Below are positions 1 to 6,082 of a DNA stretch of 9,488 bases, piece after piece; position 1 is the stretch's first letter, and the number at the start of each line of letters is the position of its first letter. This DNA is from Actinomycetes bacterium (GTDB lineage: Bacteria; Actinomycetota; Acidimicrobiia; Acidimicrobiales; Palsa-688). Below the pieces are notes generated by a model. It was not told where the DNA came from and did no database searches. It saw only the letters and a list, made by a program, of their open reading frames with translations. The DNA is taken from the NCBI GenBank assembly GCA_021808665.1, contig JAKBBA010000117.1:1-9488 (forward strand). The letters are read 5' to 3'. A program made the translations under genes and the position numbers.

Positions 1-19
1 CAAGCAACGAATCGGTGGC

Positions 20-127
20 TCACGTCCGCAGCGGGCGATCTCCCGGACCACTAAAGGCTAATGCCTCGCGGCGAACGCACTCGTAGTACGGCGCGCCCAA
101 GCGACCCGAAGTCTGTATCGGTCGCAT
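20..127 (-). pseudogene. Possible N-terminal fragment of a GcvT-like aminomethyltransferase/O-demethylase
   Basis: A 35-codon ORF begins with ATG at 127, 8 nt after the stop of the upstream hydroxylase, and ends in TGA at 20-22. Its peptide includes GRLGAPYYECVRREALAFS. This resembles, from memory, the start of GcvT-fold folate-dependent demethylases (LigM/DmdA-like), where a segment like SPYYE...R.GA.AFSVYNHM is usual. After AFS the similarity stops and a stop codon follows within 9 codons; the other two minus frames do not visibly resume it. It may therefore be a decayed or frameshifted remnant. An O-demethylase would suit an aromatic cluster, but the match is short and could be chance. Confidence 0.22.
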
Positions 128-135
128 GGTAGTCG

Positions 136-1755
136 TCACTCTGGCGTCGGGTGGCGCGCAGGGAGCAGTTGTTGGTCTAACTCTGCCAGTTTGAGAGGGA
201 GGCACTCGGCGGTTGTGGCGGCATAGATGTAAAAGTCTGGTCGAATGACGATCGTGTCGGCGTTCAGTTGTCCCATCCATGCGCTGTAGCGGCCCTCAAG
301 ATCTACTACGTCTACAACACTCTGGACCGCTGGCGGCCCGATTCGAAGTACCTCTGCCCCCACACGTTCGAGGACCGCGATCGAGTGTGCAGGTAGGCCG
401 AGGTCAGTGACTGTAGTTAGTACGCGCCAGCCCCGCCCAACCAGGTCGTCGAACAGACCCTCTTCACCGCGGTACGTGACGCGAGACTGAATCGACAGCA
501 ATCCGGCGTGGGGGTCGTCGGTGGCCAGCACCCCAGTACCGAGCCTAGGGACTGGGGACTCGGTCGGCGCCAGCCTGGCATCGTTGATCGCTGCGATCAT
601 CTGTCGATCTCGTTCGGCCGCCTCCTCCTCATTGGGGACGCAGATCACCTTCCCAAGCTCGATGGAGAGGTCAATAAACGAACGAACATGGGGTAGCCGC
701 TCCGACCCGTAAGTGTCTAACAACTTCTCACCAGCGGCGCCGCGAAGTACTAGGTCTAGCTTCCACGCTAGGTTGCAAGCATCTCGCAGGCCCGCGCACA
801 TTCCTTGTCCCGCAAACGGTGGCATTAAGTGGGCAGCGTCACCAGCTATGAGTACCCGGTTGCGTCGCCATTCGTTCGCCCAATGCGCTTGGAATCGGTA
901 GACAGTATGACGTTCCATTGTGGCATTGTCCGGGTTGACTCCCCACGGGCCGAGAAGCTTCCATGCCGTATCCGCCTTATTTAGTTCGTTTATGTCCTCT
1001 CCCGGCAGGGCCATGAATTCCCACCGGCGTCGTCCTGGACCTCCCGGCACGATCGTGGTCGGGCGCTTAGGGTCGCACAGCTGCCAAGCAGGGGGATCGA
1101 ACGTCATCGGCTGGTGAGGAACCATATCTAGGATGAGCCAGTCGAAGAAGAACCCGAGATCCGTTACCTCGATGCCGAGAAGATTCCGGATTGTGCTGTT
1201 GGCCCCGTCGCAGCCAATGACGTAGCTGGCCGTTACTAGTTCTCGCTTAGGTGGAACCGCCTGGTCGGAGGCGGACGTGGTCCAAACGCGGACACCGTCG
1301 TTGTCTTGGTCCAGCGCTCGTACGAACCGGCCTAAGCGGAGCGTTACGCTTGGATTGTCCTTGACGCGCGCTGCGAGTTCTCTCTCCAGATCGGGTTGGG
1401 AGAAAAAGTTCGACGTGTGCCACCACGAAGGTCCGACGCCACGCCAATCCACTGCCAATAACGTCTTGCCCTCGGCGTTCCGCCACTCGTACCAGTTGTC
1501 GTAAGCTTCGATGATCGGGTTAGTGTCCGGGCGGATACCGACCGACTGCAGTATTCTGCCGACCTCATGGTCAAAGTGCACAGCCCGGGGCATTGAATAG
1601 GGATCTTCGTAACGCTCGAGGACGACCACTCTGAAGCCACGGTTTCCAAGCAGGACTGACAGAAGCTGACCGACCGGACCGAACCCCACGATCGCAACGT
1701 CATACTGGGGATCAGACGCGACGACCTCGACTTCGTTGGTGCTACCCCCGCTCAT
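136..1755 (-). CDS. MhpA-like FAD-dependent aromatic hydroxylase (class A flavoprotein monooxygenase)
   Basis: Predicted cytosolic single-component flavoprotein that uses NAD(P)H and O2 to hydroxylate a phenolic ring, normally making a catechol for ring cleavage. With the ATG at 1755 it is 539 residues, close to MhpA-type 3-(3-hydroxyphenyl)propionate hydroxylases. The three family fingerprints are present: GFGPVG near residues 24-29 followed by a glutamate ending the second strand (VVVLER), GCDG near 181-184, and IAGDAAHLMPPFAGQG near 303-318, followed by GLRDACNLAWKL. A C-terminal thioredoxin-like domain ends with RPDFYIYA. The frame is also open to a TTG at 1779; ATG is preferred because AGGCGG lies about 9 nt upstream. 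About 420 bp of non-coding DNA and relic sequence precede it, so it may have its own promoter. Substrate is unknown; the family call is firm. Confidence 0.93.
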   Translation of the reverse strand: MSGGSTNEVEVVASDPQYDVAIVGFGPVGQLLSVLLGNRGFRVVVLERYEDPYSMPRAVHFDHEVGRILQSVGIRPDTNPIIEAYDNWYEWRNAEGKTLLAVDWRGVGPSWWHTSNFFSQPDLERELAARVKDNPSVTLRLGRFVRALDQDNDGVRVWTTSASDQAVPPKRELVTASYVIGCDGANSTIRNLLGIEVTDLGFFFDWLILDMVPHQPMTFDPPAWQLCDPKRPTTIVPGGPGRRRWEFMALPGEDINELNKADTAWKLLGPWGVNPDNATMERHTVYRFQAHWANEWRRNRVLIAGDAAHLMPPFAGQGMCAGLRDACNLAWKLDLVLRGAAGEKLLDTYGSERLPHVRSFIDLSIELGKVICVPNEEEAAERDRQMIAAINDARLAPTESPVPRLGTGVLATDDPHAGLLSIQSRVTYRGEEGLFDDLVGRGWRVLTTVTDLGLPAHSIAVLERVGAEVLRIGPPAVQSVVDVVDLEGRYSAWMGQLNADTIVIRPDFYIYAATTAECLPLKLAELDQQLLPARHPTPE

Positions 1756-1861
1756 TGCTATACACCGCCTGTCGTGCAACGGTCATCGCAGGGACTGTGG
1801 TATTGATTTCCAGGTCCCGGGCCGAACGAGCAGTCACTCACATGTCCACCTGCACTTCGCA

Positions 1862-1900
1862 GTCGGTTGGGCCTAGGAGCAGCTCCCAGGACCGATTGAC
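1862..1900. promoter_or_regulatory. 39-bp imperfect palindrome upstream of the MhpA-like hydroxylase gene
   Basis: The segment is symmetric around base 1881. The inner arms are CCTAGGAGC (1872-1880) and GCTCCCAGG (1882-1890); the outer arms are GTCGGTTGG (1862-1870) and CCGATTGAC (1892-1900). Fourteen of 19 base pairs are Watson-Crick; three of the mismatches are G-T. The 1-nt centre and the absence of a T-tract argue against a terminator. Its place about 107 bp before the ATG fits an operator for a dimeric regulator, or a leader stem-loop. No regulator is assigned. Confidence 0.4.
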
Positions 1901-2121
1901 ACTAGCCATGTTCACGCTCACACTCTCTTTCTCTTCGACAAAGCTTCCCGTGTCCCGCCAAAGGTGGAGTCAGCAATGGATGCGTCTTCCTGTCGTAGGG
2001 CTGCAATCGATCCCAGCCCAACCTTCCCCCGTTATCCTCGCTAGTCTTCAGCCTAACAGGCTCGTCACGTGAATACAACCCGTTCTCGAAATTTGGCTGA
2101 GGATTCGTGGATCGTTCCGTC

Positions 2122-2134
2122 AGGTGATTCACCT
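2122..2134. repeat. Perfect 6-bp inverted repeat, AGGTGA-T-TCACCT
   Basis: Two perfect 6-base arms flank a single T. It lies in the same non-coding stretch as the larger dyad, about 45 bp past the stop of the CoA-transferase relic. Such compact palindromes can be binding sites for dimeric repressors, but a 13-bp match of this kind also occurs by chance, and no second copy was noticed in the window. Confidence 0.25.
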
Positions 2135-2178
2135 ATCGGTGGCTGATTTGCGCGACCTGACTGCCCGGCGCAGACGAT

Positions 2179-2391
2179 TTAACCGCCAAGGAGCGGTGCA
2201 CCCGTTGCCGCATGGACGGCTGCGCTGCTAACTCCCGGCGCGGTCTCTCTCAACATGAGTCCCTCGGGAGTTACGGCATTCGACTTTGGCGCCGATACGT
2301 CTATCGATGTGCCGGAGAGGGAAACGCACGACTTGAATGTCCGCCATCCAGGTGCCCCGGCTTCGCTGAACGTATTCGGCCGCTGGTTCAT
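2179..2391 (-). pseudogene. Decayed C-terminus of a CoA-transferase subunit B (PcaJ/AtoA type)
   Basis: An ATG at 2391 overlaps the stop of the upstream hydroxylase (ATGA) and opens a 70-codon frame ending in TAA at 2179. Its second half, TPEGLMLRETAPGV then AATGAPL, is the typical C-terminal signature of 3-oxoacid CoA-transferase B subunits (usual form TPEGLVLxExAPGV...ATGAPL). Upstream, the same frame has CVSLSG, recalling the C-x-LPLTG segment. The stretch between, normally CVDRIITDLAVFxV, appears as IDRRIGAKVEC in a neighbouring frame (2308-2276), with the right distance to TPEG. This suggests two compensating frameshifts. Family B subunits are about 210-220 residues, so at least two thirds is missing and no A subunit is present. 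The piece is most likely a relic; translation of the 70-residue frame by coupling cannot be excluded. Confidence 0.6.
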
Positions 2392-4019
2392 GAAACAACC
2401 CTGCCAGCGCTCGACGGCGAGGAGCGACCGAAGCCGGTGATCCAGCCGACGATCGATCGGGCGTCGTTCGCGTCGCCGCCACGCCAAGCGACGTGTTGAT
2501 CCGGTCGCACCAGGCTGAGCGGCGCTCCCAGCAAGGCTGTGCGGTCTTCTTCCGTCAGCCTGAATGTAGCAAGGGGCACGCGCGCTGCGGCGCAGGCGTC
2601 GATGATGCGCCGAGCTTGAGCCGATTTGGTGTCGCCCAGTAGCGTAAACCACGGGCCGAGGTAGTCATAGAGTGAATCACCAGGGCGGAACCAACGGTGA
2701 GGCAATCGGCGACCGGGTTCACCTTCGGGCTCGGCTCGGACGTTTTGCCGGTCGCCGATGATTATAGGTGAGTAACGGTAGGCGTAGCCGAGGGTTAAAT
2801 CGAGACTGTGGAATTCTCTGTCCTTGCTCCGATGAATGGCTTCAGCCACCGAGGGGCGAACCGCATCGAACTCCTCATCGGTTCCAGTAAGGGCGGGGTC
2901 GTTCAGCTCGGGCGAGAGGGTCGCCATGTTGCGGGTCGCCTCGTCGATGGTCGATCGGGCGATTGGACGCCGCTCGGCTTCGTAGCTTTCAAGGAGATGT
3001 GGACCGCCCCATCCATCAAGGATCGCAGCAAGCTTCCAACCCAGGTTGACTGCGTCGCCGATCCCAGTGTTGAACCCGTGCCCACCCCAGGGTGGGTTCT
3101 GGTGAGCGGAGTCGCCCGCGACGAAGAGTCTCCCTCTCCCGTAACGGTCGGCGAGGAGCATCCGTGCCCGCCAGGCGTCGGTCGCCAACACCTCGATCGG
3201 GAATTCCGCGCCGATAAGATTGCAAACGATGCGCGTGGCGTCGACTGCTCCGGCTGCGGCGTCTACGCCTTGCGCAATACACCACCACGTGTCTTCGAGG
3301 TTAAGTCGGCCAACCACTCCCGGTTGGACGGTGTCGACGACCCAGTAGTGCACGGCCGGACCGTGCGGTACCTGCTGTGCGAGCCCGGGGGCTCGAAAGA
3401 CGATGTTGAGGTTTGGGCGGGAGTCGTCGTTACCGACGAAGTTGGCCCCGATGGCTTTGCGTACGACGCTCCGAGCTCCCTCGCACCCGACTACATACTC
3501 GGCGGCAATGCGTTGCGGCACATTGCCGGCGACCGCAACATCGGCCCATGCGCCGACTCCGTTGTCACCAACAGCTACCACCTCGGCTCCGGTGACGAAG
3601 GTTGTGGCGCCCCCGGCAAGCACAGATTCACGGAGGAGCTGTTCGACGACGGGCTGGGCGACCTGCTGGCCAGGTTCAGCGACGAGGTCGGAACCAGTAA
3701 GGTCTAAACCGAAGCACTGGTCGAAGCGGGTGATTTCCCTCCCGAGGAGGCTGGTGCAGAACACCGTCTGGTCGGACCAAGCGACCGGCAGCGACGCACG
3801 GGCTCGAAGGGCGTCGGCGAGTCCCCACCGGCGGAAGTGCTCCATGGTGCGCGCCGATGTCGTTTTTGCCCGCGGGCGGAGCCACGATACCTCGGCGCGG
3901 CGCTCGACCACGACGCTGCGCACCCCGTGATGCGCCAACTCGACTGCGGTTGCAAGACCGACAGGACCTCCGCCGGCAATCAGCACTGGAGTACTGCGGG
4001 GTAGCGGAAACTCAGACAC
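2388..4019 (-). CDS. FAD-dependent aromatic hydroxylase (class A flavoprotein monooxygenase), second copy
   Basis: A 543-residue cytosolic flavoprotein monooxygenase of the PheA/TfdB/MhpA superfamily, expected to use NAD(P)H and O2 to hydroxylate a phenol. Visible motifs are the N-terminal dinucleotide fold GGGPVG (16-21) with ERR at 39-41, AGDSAHQNPPWGGHGFNTGIGDAVNLGWKL (301-330, in two halves), the family segment LGYAYRYSP (410-418), and a C-terminal thioredoxin-like domain ending LVRPDQHVAWRG (503-514). The second fingerprint reads GCEG (178-181) where most relatives have CDG. The start is a GTG at 4019; an in-frame TGA three codons upstream rules out a longer version. No Shine-Dalgarno precedes it, so it probably depends on the small ORF ending 11 nt before. 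It is only distantly similar to the hydroxylase at 136-1755 by eye, so a recent duplication is unlikely. Confidence 0.92.
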   Translation of the reverse strand: MSEFPLPRSTPVLIAGGGPVGLATAVELAHHGVRSVVVERRAEVSWLRPRAKTTSARTMEHFRRWGLADALRARASLPVAWSDQTVFCTSLLGREITRFDQCFGLDLTGSDLVAEPGQQVAQPVVEQLLRESVLAGGATTFVTGAEVVAVGDNGVGAWADVAVAGNVPQRIAAEYVVGCEGARSVVRKAIGANFVGNDDSRPNLNIVFRAPGLAQQVPHGPAVHYWVVDTVQPGVVGRLNLEDTWWCIAQGVDAAAGAVDATRIVCNLIGAEFPIEVLATDAWRARMLLADRYGRGRLFVAGDSAHQNPPWGGHGFNTGIGDAVNLGWKLAAILDGWGGPHLLESYEAERRPIARSTIDEATRNMATLSPELNDPALTGTDEEFDAVRPSVAEAIHRSKDREFHSLDLTLGYAYRYSPIIIGDRQNVRAEPEGEPGRRLPHRWFRPGDSLYDYLGPWFTLLGDTKSAQARRIIDACAAARVPLATFRLTEEDRTALLGAPLSLVRPDQHVAWRGGDANDARSIVGWITGFGRSSPSSAGRVVS

Positions 4020-4030
4020 GAACGTTCATT

Positions 4031-4189
4031 TCAGATACGGGACGCCCTTCCGGCACCGACGACGATGGCGCTGAGTACCCCCCATGTCACCGTGGCGCCC
4101 CGGATCATGCGCAATCCGCGCGACTTCGTCTCCAATCCCGGCTCGCTGGTCGCTTCTCGGTCTGGGATAGCAACGGATGTTGCCGTCAC
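4031..4189 (-). CDS. Small hypothetical protein (52 aa) between dioxygenase and hydroxylase genes
   Basis: A GTG at 4189 is preceded by AAGGAG with 5-nt spacing, a strong ribosome site, and opens a 52-codon frame ending in TGA at 4031-4033. It starts 16 nt after the dioxygenase stop and ends 11 nt before the hydroxylase GTG, so it fills the gap exactly. The peptide has a polar, charged N-terminal half and a hydrophobic segment near residues 34-46 (TWGVLSAIVVGAG) ending in basic residues. That would allow one short membrane segment. I recognise no family. An ATG at 4191 beside it is followed directly by TGA and cannot be the start. It may be a real small protein, a translated leader for the hydroxylase, or the truncated start of a lost membrane protein. 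Confidence 0.42.
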   Translation of the reverse strand: MTATSVAIPDREATSEPGLETKSRGLRMIRGATVTWGVLSAIVVGAGRASRI

Positions 4190-4205
4190 ATGAACTCCTT
4201 GGTGT

Positions 4206-5096
4206 TCAGGCTTGCCTTGTCTGGTCGTCGGGCCGTAGGAACGACGAGGGAGGAGGAGGCCCCCAGCCATAGAGGCCACGCCGCCCTTCGTGGGACTCTG
4301 GCTGCCAGTCGGCATCTTCGGGGATGACGTCGATGTCGGCGTAGTATTCGGCGTAGTTGCCAGCGGGGTCTTTTAGGTACCAGAAGTAGTTCGACCCGGC
4401 GAAGTGTCGACCTAGACCCCATACGTGGGATTCTGGGTGCTCGTCGAGCATTGCGGTGGCACCCCTACCGACTTCGTCTATGTCATCAACCTGCCATGCG
4501 GTGTGGTGCAAGTATACCGTCGGCGCCTTGAGGACGAGCAGGTTGTGATGGTCGGTTGAGCAACGCATGAACACCCCGACATCACCAATGAAATCGCTGA
4601 TGCGGCAACCGAGAAGGTCCACGAAGAATCGGGTCGTCGCCGCCACGTCGGGAGTGGTGAACACTGCATGGCCGAGCCGCCGCGGCCGCACCGGCCCGGT
4701 CCGCAAAACTGCCTCGTTGCGCGCTCCGGCGGCTAACTGACGGGCATGCGGGCCAGCAGCGGCCGGACGCTGCGAACGCGGGGCGATTTCGAGGCACGCT
4801 CGAACACCGGTAACTGGTTCGACAGCGAGGAGCTTTCCGTGGCGAGCTTGGACGCTGTGGCCAGCTTCAATGAGCAAGCGGTGCGCGCGTCGCAGATCGT
4901 CCTCCCCATCTGCGTCGATGACCACCTCTAATAGGCGCCGGGTCGCTGCCTTCTCGAGTGTCAGCTGAAGTCCGCCATCCGTGGTGCTCAATGCCCGGTC
5001 GGCGTCGCGGTGCAATCCAAATTCCGTGTAGTAGTCAGCGACGGGCTCCACGTCGGGGACCCCAACCGTGACCGAACTCAACCGGTGCAAGCTCAC
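4206..5096 (-). CDS. Two-domain VOC extradiol (catechol 2,3-type) ring-cleavage dioxygenase
   Basis: Predicted type I extradiol dioxygenase: Fe(II) and O2 cleave a catechol next to its hydroxyls to a yellow ring-fission product. The 296 residues make two vicinal-oxygen-chelate modules, an N-terminal one (about 5-107) and a catalytic one (about 141-256). Candidate metal ligands are H143 (LGHAVF), H197 or H198 (LHHTAW) and E250 (NYAEYY). H183/H184 (TDHHNL), H231 (GRH) and Y248 match the catalytic His/His/Tyr positions known in BphC. This is a complete active site. A proline-rich tail (YGWGPPPPSSF) follows. The GTG start overlaps the stop of the FAH gene as GTGA, and GAGGAGG lies 4 nt upstream, so the two are translationally coupled. 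The substrate is presumably made by one of the two flavoprotein hydroxylases downstream. Confidence 0.9.
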   Translation of the reverse strand: MSLHRLSSVTVGVPDVEPVADYYTEFGLHRDADRALSTTDGGLQLTLEKAATRRLLEVVIDADGEDDLRRAHRLLIEAGHSVQARHGKLLAVEPVTGVRACLEIAPRSQRPAAAGPHARQLAAGARNEAVLRTGPVRPRRLGHAVFTTPDVAATTRFFVDLLGCRISDFIGDVGVFMRCSTDHHNLLVLKAPTVYLHHTAWQVDDIDEVGRGATAMLDEHPESHVWGLGRHFAGSNYFWYLKDPAGNYAEYYADIDVIPEDADWQPESHEGRRGLYGWGPPPPSSFLRPDDQTRQA

Positions 5097-5944
5097 TGTG
5101 CCTCCTCGACCACAAAGCGTTGATGCAGATCACCGATGCCTTCGACCCAGCTGTGCAGACGATCACCGGGAGTAAGAAAGCGAGGTGGGGTGCGGCCAAT
5201 GCCGACGCCGGGGGGCGTCCCAGTAAAGATCAGATCCCCCGGCCACAGCGTTACCACCGCCGACAGATGGGCGACCAACTGTGGAACCGTAAAGATCATG
5301 TCCCGGGTCCGCCCGTCCTGGACCTTCTCACCGTTAATGTCGCAACCGAGGCCTAGGTCGTCGGGACGATCGAGTTCCTCAGGCGTGACCATTAAAGGAC
5401 CGATCGGCGCAAAGCCAGCGTGCGACTTGGCCAAACCGAACTGCGGCGCCGGCCCGGACCTCTGCATCTGGCGCTCGGACAGGTCCTGACCCACGGTTAG
5501 ACCACATACCACCTCCCATGCCCGCTCTACCGAAACACGTCGTGCCGTGGCACCGATCACCGCCACCAGTTCCACCTCCCAGTCGACCGACCCGGGAGGA
5601 AGTACCACGTCGCTGACCGGACCGCTCAGCGAGGACGGCCACTTGGTGAACACCACAGGTGCTTCGGGTGCATCAAAGCCGGACTCGGCGGCGTGTTCAG
5701 AGTAATTGAGGCCGATGGCGAACACCTGTCGGGGAGCTGGGACCGGAGCGTCCGCAACTGCGGCATCCCAAGCTTCATCCGCTTGAGTCACATTAGACGC
5801 CCATGCGGACAACTCCGCCATGCGGCCAAATACAGCATGAGGGTCTGCACCAAAGCGGCCGCCGCTGGCCTTAGCGACGTCTACAGCGCCCCCGCCGACC
5901 AGGAGCTTCAATCGGCCTGCGATGTTGGCAATTCTCACGTTCAT
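5093..5944 (-). CDS. Fumarylacetoacetate hydrolase (FAH) family protein
   Basis: First gene of the minus-strand catabolic operon. FAH-fold enzymes are Mg/Mn-dependent and hydrolyse, hydrate, decarboxylate or isomerise 2-oxo/2-enol acids made by ring cleavage. Counting from the ATG at 5944 (283 aa, usual for single-domain members), the family core is visible: IGLNYSEHAAESG near 77-89, VVFTKWPSS near 97-105, the metal pair E123/E125 in DWEVEL, D154 in VGQDLSERQ, K173, IGPLMVT near 181-187, and TGTPPGVG near 241-248. A GTG at 5974 gives a 293-residue version. ATG 5944 is preferred because it yields a typical N-terminus (MNVRIANIAG) and lies about 32 nt from the predicted transcription start; GTG 5974 would be nearly leaderless. 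Exact reaction unknown: ring-fission product hydrolase, dienoate hydratase or isomerase. Confidence 0.88.
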   Translation of the reverse strand: MNVRIANIAGRLKLLVGGGAVDVAKASGGRFGADPHAVFGRMAELSAWASNVTQADEAWDAAVADAPVPAPRQVFAIGLNYSEHAAESGFDAPEAPVVFTKWPSSLSGPVSDVVLPPGSVDWEVELVAVIGATARRVSVERAWEVVCGLTVGQDLSERQMQRSGPAPQFGLAKSHAGFAPIGPLMVTPEELDRPDDLGLGCDINGEKVQDGRTRDMIFTVPQLVAHLSAVVTLWPGDLIFTGTPPGVGIGRTPPRFLTPGDRLHSWVEGIGDLHQRFVVEEAQ

Positions 5945-5975
5945 CCCCTTGTGGGCCACCCCGACGGTGACCACG

Positions 5976-6011
5976 GCAAATTACTTTAAACCGGAATATG
6001 CGAAACTGCAA
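5976..6011 (-). promoter_or_regulatory. Candidate housekeeping promoter of the catabolic operon
   Basis: On the minus strand TTGCAG (6011-6006) and TAAAGT (5988-5983) are separated by exactly 17 bp, a plausible -35/-10 pair. Matches to consensus are three and four of six. Transcription would start near 5976, giving a leader of about 32 nt to the ATG at 5944 or about 2 nt to the GTG at 5974. The motif GCAAAT occurs twice in direct orientation, at 5976-5981 and 6008-6013, 32 bp apart (about three helix turns). Confidence 0.4.
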
Positions 6012-6028
6012 ATAATTCTCGAAATTTG

Positions 6029-6041
6029 TCGCTAACAGCGA
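6029..6041. promoter_or_regulatory. Inverted repeat TCGCT-AAC-AGCGA, possible GntR operator
   Basis: Perfect 5-base arms with a 3-bp centre lie 42 bp before the regulator ATG and about 20 bp upstream of the predicted -35 of the divergent operon. FCD-type GntR proteins commonly bind short palindromes between their own gene and the divergent target, so location and size fit. A second, wider dyad CAAAT...ATTTG (6009-6028) overlaps the predicted -35. Which one is used, if either, cannot be told from sequence alone. Confidence 0.35.
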
Positions 6042-6082
6042 GATTATGACTGCGGCTGAGAATTGTGAACTAAGGTAAGCCA

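Larger units (their letters stand above)
1780..2178. other. Non-coding stretch with several inverted repeats
   Basis: I see no convincing gene here. The open frames (for example minus 1902-2132 and plus 1755-2072) lack recognisable motifs. The stretch is the upstream region of the MhpA-like gene and holds several dyads: 1862-1900 (listed separately), AGCCT/AGGCT at 2050-2062, an 8-bp palindrome TCACGTGA at 2065-2072, and AGGTGA/TCACCT at 2122-2134. A weak minus-strand promoter is possible, with TTGTAT at 2078-2073 and TAGGCT at 2055-2050 separated by 17 bp. Each hexamer matches consensus at only three positions, so this is a guess. Confidence 0.5.

Noticed and set aside
1756..1779. TTG at 1779 as the start of the MhpA-like hydroxylase
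   Set aside because: The ATG at 1755 has a better placed AGGCGG and the added eight residues are not typical of the family; TTG remains possible.
1902..2132. A 76-codon minus-strand ORF in the non-coding stretch
   Set aside because: No recognisable motif, no clear ribosome site and a biased, charged composition; treated as chance.
2808..3707. A 299-codon plus-strand ORF opposite the second hydroxylase
   Set aside because: The minus strand has unmistakable flavoprotein motifs across the same bases. The plus-strand peptide shows no domain and is the usual antisense open frame of GC-rich coding DNA.
4015..4029. ATG at 4029 as a start for the second hydroxylase
   Set aside because: It is in a different frame and reaches a stop after five codons; only GTG 4019 is in frame.
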